The notes beneath the pieces are model-generated. The model searched no databases. It was not told the origin of the DNA and saw only the letters and a program-made list of their open reading frames with translations. Below, one piece after another: positions 13,165 through 25,869 of a stretch of 64,000 bases of DNA; position 1 is the first letter of the stretch; each line of letters starts with the position of its first letter. The stretch lies in the NCBI GenBank assembly GCA_945910005.1, contig OX246744.1:902199-966198 (forward strand). Reading direction: 5' to 3'. Position numbers and translations under genes: made by a program. The stretch is from Isoperla grammatica. Its lineage: Eukaryota; Arthropoda; Insecta; Plecoptera; Perlodidae.

Positions 13165-15181
13165 TGTTGTAAAACTATTTACTCGTCGCTTCGGTTATAG
13201 TTTCTTGACGTTGCAAAATTAATCTTCCTCTAATCTGACAGGTTGCCGTTGTTGTCGACAGCTGCTCCGCCTACGCCCACACATGTTTCACAGCCTGCTA
13301 ACAATCAACAGTTTGGTTACCAAACACCACGTGACTTGAATCACAAAGGCTGTGGCTATACTGGCTCGATATTCGAACACGACACTTTCAAACGGTTTGT
13401 ACTTCTAGGTCTACATGGAAATAGTTTTTGATATCTACGAGCCCTAGGATTCAACTATTTTACAAGTAAGACATATTTAACAAAACTATAATAATGTACT
13501 AACTAAATATAAATATAATAAAAACGATGCTGTGGTTTAGTAAGAGAAAAAAGCCGTTTGTTTGACTGACAGCTCGGGCGCAAGGCATCGGTTTTAAGGT
13601 TATGTTCAAACACTAAACTTCTATTCCTTGTCGTTTATTCATTTAATTCTTTATTATCTAGATATAATGGCCACCTGGACAAGGTTTTGAGTTGGTGGGG
13701 CTCGTTAACTATAAGAATATGCATGACATGACATATTTTATTAGATAGAGAGCTGTATAGGCCTACCATTGGGGGCGGGAGTGGGGATTACACGCGAACG
13801 CCATAAAATATTTAACCTGACTTGTACGGGTACAAAAGAACGATTTAGCACTGACACTGACCAAAAGCTTAAAGTTTAGCAGCTCGCACAAAGCCAATGG
13901 GTTTGAAGTTTGACGAATCTCCAACAGGGGATTTCGTGCGCAAGCTTTGAATAACATTTCTACATGGCTGTGTCTAAAGTTTTCAAATGATAACAAAAAC
14001 AACCGAATTATCGCCACTAATCTTTCAACGTTACAAATGTTCTCCGACTCAATAATTTCCACGATGTTGTTGACTATGCTGATTCTGACTGGCTGCTCTA
14101 TGGCTTGCTGCGCTGTTTGCACCCTCCTGATTTGCAACGAGCCGGTCGTGCTTGTTCCCGTACTGAGGAAGCACAAACTGCGGAAGGAGCCACGACAGGA
14201 CTACTATGTCTAACACTTCCAGAGAGGGACAATGAACATGCTCTATTTGATTAGCCACTACACGTAGTTTCTTGTAACATACGGTATTTGTATTCCGACA
14301 TTTACGATTTTAAGTAGAAACCTACGGACCTGTTCACCAAATCAACAAGTATCTATGAGCAGTATAGTTATAACGTGCGCTGTTGTTATTTATTTTGTAT
14401 AGCTCACAAGATTGTCGATTGCCTCGTGTGAGCCCTTTTATTTTTTATATTTATTTTATGTATTGGAAAATAAAGATAATGTATACTTAACGAACGCTTC
14501 TTTATTGCCTACACAAGCATAGATTCAAAAGCGAAGTAAGCGCTGTGGTCACCTGATAGGCTAGAAAGTGAGGCAGCCTTCGGCGTCACGTGGTGTGATA
14601 AGTGATACTGACAGCTGCCCCGGGACATCTAGATCCGCATGCGACGTCCTGTATGAGACGTAGAAAGATGGGTTTCATTATTTGCCCCTATTAATCTCGT
14701 AGGTTCGTAGAGTTTAGACTACGTGTGCTATCGGCGATTTAATGGAACATGGACCCAACTGAAGGTCCGCTAGGGATTGGCCGGACCTTGGATGAAATCT
14801 AGAGAAATCGTAGAGTTGTGGGGTTTCGACGAGGTCCGGCCATGGCTCGAAACCGCGCGGGAGATCGACGATATGTCTTGAGGCTCGTCGCATTACGTTT
14901 CAAATTTCATTCAAAGTGGCTTCACCAAACACAAACAGTCAACACAATGGTCTTGCAGCTTTGAAATAACAAAGGGCGGCTTGGTTTTGTTTATTGGAAT
15001 TCAAAGGGGATTACTGAGTATTTTATTTAATAGACGCCGACGTCATATGACCCAACGATTACACGAAATAATCTAAACACAAATCCACTCTATTGCCGCC
15101 ATTCGTGAACGACTCCTGGTTGTAACACGATCTCTTATTACTTTCAGAACGAGCTCACGTTGAAGTACGCGCGTAAACAAC
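13165..15181. other. Intergenic between TPRG1L-like and gene A (divergent promoters)
   Basis: The two flanking genes point away from each other. A short ORF with a hydrophobic stretch, LLTMLILTGCSMACCAVCTL, lies at 13947-14213 (+). It has no splice context or recognisable family and could be a relic. Nothing else is supported. Confidence 0.5.
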
Positions 15182-17792
15182 ATGGAAGACTTGTTCCCGT
15201 CCGACCTGTTCAGTCTGAGCACAGACGATGACTTTCTGAACGACGAGTTCTCCGATCCGTCATCACCGCTGATCACAGACAGCCAAATGGAGCTGATTTT
15301 GGACGAATTGGAGGGATGCGATCTCGATGCGATCCGCGCTGAGTTGATCACGCAAGACTGGATTACCTACGACATCAATGCGGAACATACAAGAGACAAT
15401 AATACACTGAATGAGGTTGCAGAACAATCAAGGATCTTGACTGCAAACAGAAAGGAATTCATCGAGAAGGAAGATGTAAACACAAGCAATGAATGCAGTC
15501 AACAGGTTGAAGCAATGTCAAGAGAAGATGGCTTGAAGAGAAAATTGATTGAAAGCGGAATAGACAGTGACTACAAGATACTGAAGTCTACCGGTTTTGA
15601 ATGCGACAAAACACTCGAAGTACCCGAGTGCGAGTACAAACGGCGAAAGACACTCAACGTACAAACAAACGCGACACGCGAATACAATGACGACGAAAAG
15701 GAGAATGTGGCACCAGAAGTCATGCGAAGCTATGCGACGAAGAATAGTTTAGTAACACAGATGAGTAACATAAGCATGAAGCCACAAGTGAGAACTTCCG
15801 TCACTACAACGAGCCAATGGAATGGTATTAAACAGTCATCTCAAACTACGACGCTCCCGGTAGATAAAACTCCAAGATATGAAAAGTCCATGGAGAGAAT
15901 CATGAAATGTTTACAACAGACAAAAAATCTCTCGCCACTACTCGACTCGTCGAATGTTATTGCAACCGATCCCAGTCTAGCAATAGTCCGTATTAAAACA
16001 GAGCCCAGGAGTGCCAAAAAGAGACGATCGGAATGGGACACGCTTGCAACAGATGGCGAGACTTCACAGAAGATGAAGAAGAGTAGGAACAGTTTGAACG
16101 ATGGGATCACAAACACGAGAACGTCAAGACAAACGCTTGGTTCAGCCTGCAAGAGCAGGAAGCGTGGTGCTTCTAGGGCTTGGAGAGTGGTAAGGACTTG
16201 ACTACACTGCTAGCTGGTCCATCCTCTGCCAACCACTCATCTCTATGTATTCTTATTCACTTCTCATATCTTATCGTCTCATCTATCATCCACACAGATA
16301 GCAACCTAACATTTGCTTCCATTCTATTCTTGCCATTCTAAGTAATAAATGTACAGTTTATTATTTATCCATTATCATGTAGGATGTCGAGAACAAAACA
16401 ATAATTATGAACCATTATAGGACTCAAAAGAATAGAATAATAAATGCATGTATATACATATTTATGAACTTAACTTCTACGTCCACTGGTTGCCATAATA
16501 GCTGGTTGCGCGAGCAATTCATTTCACTCATGCACGAACCATTTTCCGTTTACTCAACTCATGCACCTAACTACATTTTGATATATTTTTCTATTTATCA
16601 AAATATATTTAACAACTATATTTGCCAGTAAAGTCAAATGTATTGGATGACTCATTCATTATCCAAAACTTTATTCCTAATGTTTAGCCCTTTTTAGTGT
16701 ACCAGATAACAAAATTATATAGCCAAATGTATTCTTTGACTATTTTGTATTTAAAATACATTCTTCAAAAGTATCTTGTATCAATATAATATTTGTTAGA
16801 GTATTTTGTAAATAAAATACAAATGTCTAAGTATTCAGCCCGGCTCTGATCGGAGTGTCACCCCCAACGTTCCAGCTGGAGATACGAACGCAGCTGGCCG
16901 AGATCCAGGCCAGGGTCCGCGCTAGTCTGTTCTACGACGGAGACCTGCTGAGTGTGGAGGAGGCCATAGCGCTGCAGGATGAGGTCGACGGATGCGTCCA
17001 GCAGCTGAGGTCTCGGGGTCTGAGGTCCGCAGACAACCACCAGTTGACGGAGAGCGAACAAGTGGGCGAGAAGATCAGTGCGATGCTGAGCGAGAGTATT
17101 CGCGTCGCGCAACGACAGTCTTCGCCACACGCGTGAGTACCACGTTGGTTTGTTACTACTCCCAAACGTACACGGTTCGAATCCCGGTTCGGGCGGAAGT
17201 TTTTGTAAATTCCTTAACTGGCTTCATTCGGTGACTTTGGAGCTGTCATAGCCACGAAACACATGCTATAAGTCAAATCTGTATACAATATATTTTGAAA
17301 TTTGATTTTGAGGGCTGATTAGCATAACCCTAATTCAAAAATTCAATTCAATTTTATAAAGTGTATCCATAGTTAAAAAACTTCAGCTAGCTTTTGTCTC
17401 CTCCCTCACAACTTGAATGAGAAAAGTGTTTTGGTTTCAGACACGCGAGTCCACACGCTTGGGGCTCGCCCAAGGCTTGTGAACCACAGCAGAAGATCGA
17501 GCCAAAGACTCGACTTCAAGAGGAGTCGGCCAAACAAGTTGACTTGATTTCTCCCGAGGACATTAAGCTCGAAGACGCTTTAGATGAAGCCGTAGTCTTC
17601 CTTTCAAGCGGCTCTGACGCAAGCCACGCGGAATCTGACGAATTAGATGAAGCCGTAGTCTTCCTTTCAAGCGACTCTGACGCAAGCCACGGGGAATCTT
17701 ACGAATCAGATGAAATTGAAATTGTAAGCAATTCCGACGAAAACAGTTCAGATGATTATGAGACTGTAGTTTTATCCAGCGACAGTGATTAG
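15182..17792 (+). CDS. Protein A: unrecognised nuclear-type protein with SUMO-interaction-like motifs
   Basis: Three exons, 15182-16189, 16876-17132 and 17441-17792 (phases 0 and 2), 538 aa. The N-terminus is acidic/hydrophobic (DLFPSDLFSLSTDDDFL). A KEN-box-like KEN lies at 173-175 and basic clusters near 152-155 and 279-282. Sumoylation-consensus sites are IKTE at 271 and IKLE at 463. Exon 2 (337-421) holds a helical domain shared with protein B: VRASLFYDGDLLS ... QLRSRGLRS ... VGEKISAMLSESIRVAQ. The tail has four hydrophobic-then-acidic segments: VVFLSSGSD, VVFLSSDSD, IEIVSNSD and a terminal VVLSSDSD, all of SUMO-interaction-motif type. I do not recognise the family; a role in SUMO-linked nuclear regulation is inference only. 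Start chosen as the first Met of the long exon. Confidence 0.72.
17135..17345 (+). mobile_element. tRNA-SINE-like remnant in the last intron of gene A
   Basis: A near-perfect pol III B box, GGTTCGAATCC, sits at 17174-17184, preceded by GGTTTGTTACTACT. The corresponding intron of gene B (27849-27994) has an A-box-like TAGCTCAGCGGTT followed by a similar GGTTTGTTATAATA. A sequence such as GCTGTCATAGCCACG follows downstream. No intact tRNA cloverleaf can be drawn. Confidence 0.45.
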
Positions 17793-17903
17793 AACAACAT
17801 CTTACTGTATAAGCCACCCCACAGACTATAAGAATCATTCTCCGTTATTCATAATGTGCAAAGTGATTCGACTATAGACTCATTCAAATATGGGTACTTT
17901 TAC

Positions 17904-17985
17904 AATAAATGCTCCAAAATGAGTTGTGCTGTGACAGTCTGTGTTAAATTATCCTATTATTACTTTGTATATAATATGTAATAAA
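17904..17985 (+). terminator. Two poly(A) signals of gene A
   Basis: AATAAA at 17904-17909 and again at 17980-17985, 112 and 188 bases past the stop codon. Confidence 0.6.
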
Positions 17986-17999
17986 GTAATTTTGTACTT

Positions 18000-19600
18000 G
18001 TCAAGTATTACTGAGATTCTGTAGAAATATTTACTAGGCACTTCTGCTGTTTACTACTCCTGACTGTGGTTTTACTAGTATTAATATTGCTACCAGCTAA
18101 TGGCTGTCTTGTAAACGATAGCGTTGGCGGTTTCAGAGGTGCACGACAGGTAGCGCCTTATACACACAATCTGTGCAGTTACATGACGGGAGAACGAGCT
18201 TTACGCCGTCTTGCGAGATCTGTCTTACTCGAAAGACATTACAGCAGCTGTGACTCGACTGCAGCAATTTTTTGACAAGCCAAACAAACTTACACACAAG
18301 GACAAATGAATTGACATACATATTTTCAGGACATTTTATGTATTTTCTCAAGAGTATGAAACAAATTATATAGGCCTAATAGGCTACAGTTACACTATAC
18401 TTTCTCTTTGTTAATTGTTACACATAATATAAGTTCTCAACAAAACTTCACAATACATATGATATTAAAATATACAATACATTAAATCTAGGTGGATAAT
18501 TCTATGAAATAACCTTCGAGTCGTAAAAGCAAAGAACGCCCAAGGAAACACACGGGAACGAGATGCGTTCTAGATGGTGCTAGGGTTGGTATGTATTGCT
18601 GATGTTGGGTTGCCCAAGTTGGCAACAATTACATTACTCCCAAGAACACATTGATTGCTGCAGCTGACTGCAGTACAGGCAGGCGCCAACACGAGACCCT
18701 GCTGCATTTATTCAATTTAATTTAGCTCTATACGTACCGGTTACGCATTCAGGACTGCGTGTTCGGAGCTGAAATTACATGTTTCTATTGCATTTTTTCT
18801 TCACACATGAATACTCCAAACTAATATTCGGGGACATGTAGCTACGCATAAGTATGGGAATGACCAAGGCAGTATACAAAAACTTGTAGCTAAACTAGAT
18901 TAGCTTAATTCAGTGAATCGCTTTCAGCGACAGTTAACGACACACGGGATGAATCCTGAATCGTGCGAACGATTGTTTGAACAAGATTTGTACTGTGGGT
19001 ACGTCATCTGGTTTGCACACTGCACAGCTGATACAATCCTGATGAGGAAAGCTTCCGGGTATTTCGAGCTGTAGAAGAGTTTGCCGACACACGGCTTTGA
19101 CCCTTCAGACATTAGATTCTTCGGGGCCGAAACTACCCACGTTTCACCGGAGAAGAAAGACGCCATGCACACGTTACTCGTACAATAGAAAGCCACAACG
19201 GGTAATGTGAGCGATGGCTTCTTAAGGCTGTATGTCGATCTACCCAGCGGAACCTCCAATTTCTGCCAGTTTAAACTGCTTTAAAATTGTCAGAGAGTAA
19301 ACCAAACTTCCCTAGAGAACAGAGCATTCTTTCATGTGCATGTTTCTTTGTTACAACAAATATTTCCGTTTTCAGATGAACTTATTTAACTTCTCAAGTG
19401 TGTTGTTGCAACACACTTTCCACAATTAAATTAGTTCATTAATTGAAAACGGGAAATATTCATTGGAACAGAGAAACATTTTTGTAAGAGAGAGCAGTAC
19501 ATTCTCTAGGGGATGACAGAAGTCGGGCGTTCCGCAGGGTAGCTTGGCGTAGAGCCTGAACGCTGCGGTGATATGCGCGGGCGTTCAGGGGTGGTTCGGG
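18000..19600. other. Intergenic between gene A and HCF-C (convergent)
   Basis: No exon supported. The minus-strand ORF at 18924-19259 has no recognised domain and no splice partner. Contains one inverted-repeat element (listed separately). Confidence 0.5.
19306..19515. mobile_element. Short inverted-repeat element (MITE-like)
   Basis: About 70-bp imperfect terminal inverted repeats: left CCCTAGAGAA ... AAATATTTCCGTTTTC, right GAAAACGGGAAATATT ... TTCTCTAGGGG. A related copy lies at about 62735-62960, so the family is dispersed. Confidence 0.65.
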
Positions 19601-19608
19601 GGTCGTGT

Positions 19609-22600
19609 TCACGCGAGTCCGTCTTCGGCCTTGAGTTGTTTGGAGGGGGTTCCCCCGCCCGGCTTGGTCGGGGGTCCGGTCTTCTGCGCGTTCAAAGGAT
19701 CTGCAACAAGCGACAGGTTACAGTCAACAGGTGTACAGTGATGTGCGTGATAGACCTAGACTGTGGAACAAACGACAGTCTTGCGTACAGTTACTTACAA
19801 AGTTACAGCAAACAGGTGTAAAGTGGATAAAATGTGCATTATAAACCTGTGAGGCTAAGACTGGGGGGGGGGGGGGGGTGATTGAAAATGGTTTTACTTT
19901 TCCCAAATTTTGTCTAAAAAAAAATAAACGAAGTAATATTTTTTCTTGCATTTTGTTAGGGCTACAAATAACAGTCAAGAATCTACTATGTAACTAGCCA
20001 CAATGAAAACATTAAATGATCACTAGTGGGACCTCAAAGCTCGCAGTCGACAAGTTGTTGGGGGTGAAACGTACCCTGCAGCCACCGCACTTGCGTGGCC
20101 GGTCCGTAGCCCTTCTCGTTCCGCGCGGCAATGCGGAAGATGATGGCTGCCTTGGTGGTCAGGTCGATGTGCGCTGCCTTCAGGGAGGAGTTGGGCACGC
20201 TGCACTGGCTGCTGGGACCCACGTAGACGCGCACAAACGACAGCTGCGCGGTGGGCACGGTAGACCCCTGGAACAAACAACGTTCAAGTATTCCCGGGCC
20301 CAGAGTCCAATGGGACTTGTTCCAAGCTAGTTCAACAATCACACGTACATACACATACCAGCAGCGCTGGCGTCTAGGTGGCGGTACAAACATTGAAAGA
20401 TCGTGTTTACGTTTGATCGAGCTGACTGCATGAATGTGCCTACTCCAACTCTGAGTTGGGCGTATACTTATAATATTTACCTAGGCCTAGCTACTTTGTA
20501 ATGGAAATTAATTGAAAGTGGTTAGGCGCTTAAAAATCTTGAGACATTAGAAAATATCTTTTTTTTTCCTATGTAGAGATGGCTTCCTCAGCCATTCCTC
20601 TTCCTCGCTATCCAATATAAAATTGCTTCTTTTTCTGACCTGCCCATATCATTGGGCAGGGCCTCAATGTCACTTTGAAGTGCGGTACACCTAAAAAGGT
20701 GTACTCTGTCTTGGGGTTCAAAATTGCATAGTTTGCAGATGGCCGGTTTATTAAAACGGTTCAAATATCTAGCCGCTGTTCTGCAATGTTTGTACCGTCC
20801 CCCGCGCTACGATCTCGTGAGTAACAACAGAACCAACGTTGATGACGTAAATAGGAACAAGCCCCATCTATAGTAACAACTTAATTTTCTACTTCTCGAG
20901 TTCCCGCTGCTCGCCGCTCTACTGCAACGATGACTAATCAGGGCAGCGCTATGAAGACACCGTCGGTAAACCAGGGGGTGTCTCAACGATGAGTAATCTG
21001 GGCAGCGCTATGAAGACACGGTCGGTAAACCAGGGGGTGTCTCAACGATGAGTAATCTGGGCAGCGCTATGAAGACACCGTCGGTAAACCAGGGGGTGTC
21101 TCAACGATGAGTAATCTGGGCAGCGCTATGAAGACACCGTCGGTAAACCAGGAGGTGTCTCACCGTGTTCTGCGTGTTGCGGACCGCCAGGTAGACGGAA
21201 TACTCGATGATGTCTCCCGACGTGACGGGCGGAGGTTCCCACGACAGCTGGGCGCCCTCCGTAGACTTGGAGATCTTGATGCCCGACGGCGCTCCCGGGT
21301 AGCCGGGCAGGCACGTCTTGAACGCAGACACCTGCGGCACATAACCACGTCACTTAGCCACTCCACTAGTAAACACTCTCCCTTCTGTTACCCAGGCTAT
21401 AGGCACGCAGACACCTGCGGCATTAACCACATCGAATCAGCTATAGAGGACTCAAACCAACTCTAAGGGTACTTAAGTTTACTTGATCCAAGTCAACCGA
21501 TCAGTAACTTTGCTTACGTAAACTTGATCCGGTCGTATCATCCTTGTTCTTTTACTTGACACGATCACTCGTGAGATCACAAGATCTGTGATTTGTCTTT
21601 GGTGCAGATCATTTGGGTAGATCAGTCTAAAAGCGCGGTAAAAACGATAATGGCTGCAGCTGACCTGACAGCTGACCCAAGGCATAGACCTACCTAACCT
21701 CACTTGAGGCTTTTGTGGAGCTAGGCCTAGGTTAGTCCTAGAGTAATGCCTACGTCACCCAATCAAGCAGGAACATTAATTATCAAGTAAGCCTATGTTG
21801 TAGAGGCCTATCCTCCTATCCATATTTTCTCGTATTCTTGTTGTCATTCTATCATTGCAATTGCCGCGGTTCCCACCGCTTGTGCATTCTTAAACCTCAA
21901 GTGATCGGATGAACTGATCACGTGACATAGCTGATCTGGAGACACTGGTCAGATCAAGTAAACATAAGCACCCATAGATAGCGCTATTGATGATTTAACA
22001 ATCATAGATAGTACTGTAAGCAACTTTCTGATAGCACCATAGATGATATGTCTTTGCCACCACAATTCGTTTAGTCTATTTAAAGTGGTCAAGAGGAAAG
22101 GGGCATATTTATCGACTTCACCCAATCGATATTTCATATTGGAAGATTAATACTTTTGACGTCGACATGGAATAGAGAGCAGAGAGTAGAGAGTGGGCTC
22201 ACCTCGCTCCACGGCCCCTGGCCCACCGAGTTGACCCCCGCCACGCGGAACTTGTACGCCGTGCCCGGCTCGAGGTTGACCTTGGCAAGCAGCTCGTCCG
22301 TGACCTTTCCGTCCTTGGACCGGATCGTGTAGGAGGTCACCACACACGAGGTGGACTTGATGCGTCCCACCTGCAACAAGTGGCCGTTACTACTTGTTGT
22401 CTTTGTTTGATGTCCACCCTTACAAAGGAGGACAATATGGAACCATGTACACAAATGATAAATCAATAAATTCACATTTAGAGTCTACTCACTCAGTAAC
22501 TTAACTGATTTGCAGTGGGCGACTTTAATTTAAAGCGACTAAACCAACCCTGTACGCTCTAAACATCATCGACGAGTGACCGATAACCAATCAAAGATAG

Positions 22601-25160
22601 ATATTTCAAATACGAAACATATGAATCAGTGATTGGACAGTGCGAACACCTGCGGACAAATGCCAGAATCAACAAGGCCGATTCAGAGCCACTTTGAATT
22701 TGTAATAATTTATAATGATAAAGGTTCTAGTTCCTCGACGTTGGTCCTACCTGATGCCACTCTTGGTCGTATTCTTCGTCGTCCTCGTCGTCTTCATCTT
22801 CGTCCTCCTCTTCTTCCTTCTTCGTCGCAGACAGTGAGGAATGGTCCTGAAAGAGATGTCCCGTTGTATTAGAGTCCACTTCGGCAATTGTGGGGATAAC
22901 GAAAATGTGATTATTAACAACGACTCCACAAAGACTTGGTTTTACAGATCGGAAACCTGCAGCCAGTGTTGTTGAAGAGCATTTACTAAATTATTATAGC
23001 TAAAACCACTGGATCTTTGCATATATTTGTTTTGTCTATTAAATATCCAGATAAGCATAATTTTAATGCTTAAAACTCTGTTCACAAACATGAATAGCTT
23101 TTTATTTTAGTTCCTTGTAAACATCAATTTTATCAACAAGTGGGCATAGAGAGAACCTTGGGCAACAAGTGGATATACAGTGGAAGGGCAACAAGTGGGC
23201 ATAGAGAGAAGGGCAACTAGTGGGCGTACAGTGGAAGGGCGACAAGTGGGCGTAGACTGGCTCACCGAGTGGAAGGGCGGCAGGTCGACGTCGGTGGGCG
23301 CCTGGTCGCAACTCATTGCCGCCGACGCCAGCGTCGCCAACGCGTCAGAGTCCATGTCGCCAAGCGGGGGCGGTTGGCCGCCCTCCTGCTTGAAGAACAC
23401 GGTCGGGGGCGCGACGGCTTCCTCGGGGGCGGCAGGGGGTGGTTCCACCCCCTCGTCCTCCCCCTTTATCCGCGGCTCGTCCACCTCCATCGGGGTCTCG
23501 GCGTCCACCTTGTCCTCCGTGGGCTCGGCCTTGACCTCCGGTTGACCCTCTTCGCCCCCCAGGTCGACGCCCTCGTCTCCCGCCTCCACTGGGGGCGGCG
23601 ACTCTGCCTTGGGGACGGCTACCGGCTCCTCCTCCTCTGGTTCCGGCTCCAGCAGGCCGGCCTCTGCAGCCAGCGCTGAGAGGGCTGCGTCTGTTGTTGC
23701 CACCCCGCTCGCTGGGCCTACAGGCAAGACACACGCGCGTCACTCATTGCCCAGCGTCTTTAACACTATGCTTTAATATAGGTAGGCCTACTATTGTACC
23801 AGAAGATAGTTTTTCTTACAGACTACCCAACTGCCACAAAAGGCACTCCTTTTAGAACTCTTTTTAGTTATACAGGTACTTTTTTGACTGGGTAGTGTAA
23901 AGTTTGCAAATTTAATGATTAAAAATATGTTAGACCTAGCTCACAAACAGATTGATTTGTGCACTCATAGATAAGTACCGTACACTTTCGTAGTTTGTTT
24001 TGTCTCGGTGAAATTTATTATGTTTGACAAATAATTTGATAATGTTGAAACTGCCCGACTTTCCACGCTGGCATTTTGATAAAAACGACAAATGCCCCAG
24101 TCTGTGGGAACCCCGTAAGGGCTCAAGGTCTGCCATGGTCTCACCGACGGCCGCCGATGGTTGTTGAGGCTTCTCCTCGTCTTCCGGTTCGTCCAGACTC
24201 TCCTCGACGTCGGCCGGAAGCGACTCGGGTATTCCCAACTCGGGTACTTCTGACTCAGGTACTCCTGACTCGGGTACTCCTGACTCAGGTATTCCCACGT
24301 CGGCCGTTTCGTCAACGGTTGCGGGTTCGCTGACGGGCTCAGCGACCACCTGGAGAGGAGGTTTACGAGAGAAACGTTGAACTGTGTTTGTTTGACGTTT
24401 TTTCAATGTCGGTGCTGTTTTGCCCATATTGTTATCATGTAAAATTTATATTGATATCAATTACGGTATCTTAATATAGTTTTTTGGGGTAGTAATAAAG
24501 TGATTAACAAAAAAACAAACATCCCATAGGCCTATAATTTTTTAGCATTAAACTAGCAAAAATTAATGACAAAATGCAATGAGAATGAGATAGGCTACAC
24601 ACACAACTGATGAAATGTTTGAGAAATGAACTATAAAGCCCTTTTTCTCACAGTATTTAGAGTTAAAAAAAGAACTTCTCAACATGTAGAGCGTCTAGGC
24701 CCATTTGGGCTTACTTACCGGAACCTCAGAAGACGCTTCAACAGCGGCTTCCACATCCCCAACTACGTCTGTTGCTGGTGGCGGCGAACCAGGGGCCACA
24801 GCAGTTTGTTCAGATTCCCTACAAAATAAACCTCAGTAAACATTCCTGGACCTAGATTCAGGAAGATGCCTAATTCTGCTAAGCTTTCATCTTAGCTAAG
24901 CTAAGCTTAAATCATCGCTGGTTGGGCTTGGCGGGCGCAAAGAGACGCTGTGATTGGTCACTGAGTGCAATTAAAGTAGGCCTAGCCTAGTTGTGTTTGT
25001 TAAAAGCGTAGGCCCTACTCTGCATTCTCCTTCCAACTGATGACCTGGGGCCTAGGCAACAAAACCTTTCGTCGCTTCACAAAGAAAATCACAGATAACA
25101 GCTCGTTTGTGCATCCATGGCACAGAAACACCAGCTAGGCTGGATTGCGCAGACTTACAT
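19609..25160 (-). CDS. HCFC1: Host cell factor C-terminal subunit (tandem Fn3), apparently stand-alone gene
   Basis: Nine exons: 25160-25159 (bases AT), 24818-24719, 24349-24145, 23717-23266, 22846-22751, 22370-22203, 21331-21164, 20267-20075, 19700-19609; 491 aa, all phases consistent. N-terminal half: acidic/proline-rich, with a PESGV repeat and the HCF-like [11 protein letters not shown]-terminal half: two fibronectin-III modules ([40 protein letters not shown]; then [20 protein letters not shown]) and a short basic tail. HCF is a chromatin coregulator whose Fn3 pair binds the kelch-containing N-subunit. Splicing AT to the exon starting G GAA creates ATG in a strong context (GCCATGG). No kelch domain, HCF-PRO repeat or Q[VILF]DG taspase site is present. 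Identity certain; stand-alone status is inference. Confidence 0.9.
20555..20810. repeat. Dispersed repeat ('TGGCTTCCTCAGCCATTC' family)
   Basis: The core TGGCTTCCTCAGCCATTC recurs in altered form at about 42290-42365 and 47700-47790; sequence related to its downstream part occurs at about 48770-48900 and 49385-49610. No coding capacity is seen. It probably derives from a retroelement 3' end, but the source is not identifiable here. Confidence 0.5.
20926..21163 (-). repeat. 59-bp minisatellite touching an HCF-C splice donor
   Basis: Four copies at exact 59-bp spacing (GAGTAATCTG recurs at 20991, 21050 and 21109). The final copy runs into the intron donor GTGAGAC that follows exon 21331-21164. 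Upstream copies carry the same GAGACACC segment with one base changed at the donor. Confidence 0.9.
23125..23265 (-). repeat. About 27-bp minisatellite at another HCF-C splice donor
   Basis: About five degenerate copies built on GTGGAAGGGCAACAAGTGGG immediately downstream of exon 23717-23266. The unit includes GCCCTTCCACT, which is also the exon's last coding segment, so it appears to derive from the exon-intron junction itself. Confidence 0.75.
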
Positions 25161-25869
25161 GGCTGGGCCAGCCTAGGCCTAGGTAGGGCCTTCCTAACCT
25201 ACAAAGTCAAACCAAGCCAAGGTCTACGCCTACTTAGAAAAGGATATTAATGAATAAGTACATACAGATAAAACCACCATAACTCGAGGTAATATATACA
25301 CTTACATATTTATTCCTTTTATGAATCTTAGGCTACAAAGCCTTCCTAAATCACAAACGAAAATGCGAATTAGCCGACAAAGTGAAGCTTTTTCTCAACC
25401 CCAACCCCACCAAAACTAGTTGTATACTTGTTTGTATCGATGGGTCGAATTAGGATCGAATGATGTCGGATCAATATCGATATCAGAACTATCGATTAAG
25501 TATCGATGTCATTCTAAAGCTAAAAAGCAAGTAAACCATTACTAGAGATGCTAAAATGTAATTTATTTTAGAATATTCACATAATATACAATAATTTAAA
25601 CTATTTACACCAAAATAGATTGATTACGCTTTGTTATTTGACTTTTCAACGACCACAACAACAGCAACTATTAGTGCGCGCTTTTCTTACAAGGCTGTGG
25701 ATATTTTTAAACATATTTTTGAAATAGAACGAAATAAGGAAATTATCAAACGATTTTTGTGTGTGAGCCCGTGTGTCAGTAAGAACTTGTGTCTCGTCCG
25801 AACGTCACAAAAGTGAATAATAATTATTCAGGGAATAACATTGCTTTGAATAAGTACCGAGAGGAGAAA
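25161..25869. promoter_or_regulatory. Bidirectional promoter region between HCF-C and gene B
   Basis: The two 5' exons face away from each other across 710 bp. Four ATCGAT cores cluster at about 25436, 25476, 25491 and 25502. One lies in AATATCGATATC, close to the TATCGATA DNA-replication-related element used by housekeeping promoters and BEAF/DREF in flies. No TATA box stands out. The promoter assignment rests on gene orientation; DRE function is inference. Confidence 0.5.

Noticed and set aside
18924..19259. 111-codon minus ORF as a gene
   Set aside because: No recognisable domain, splice partner or codon pattern.
23180..23743. Overlapping ORFs around the acidic HCF-C exon
   Set aside because: Other frames of a GC-rich exon whose HCF frame is fixed by phase and homology.
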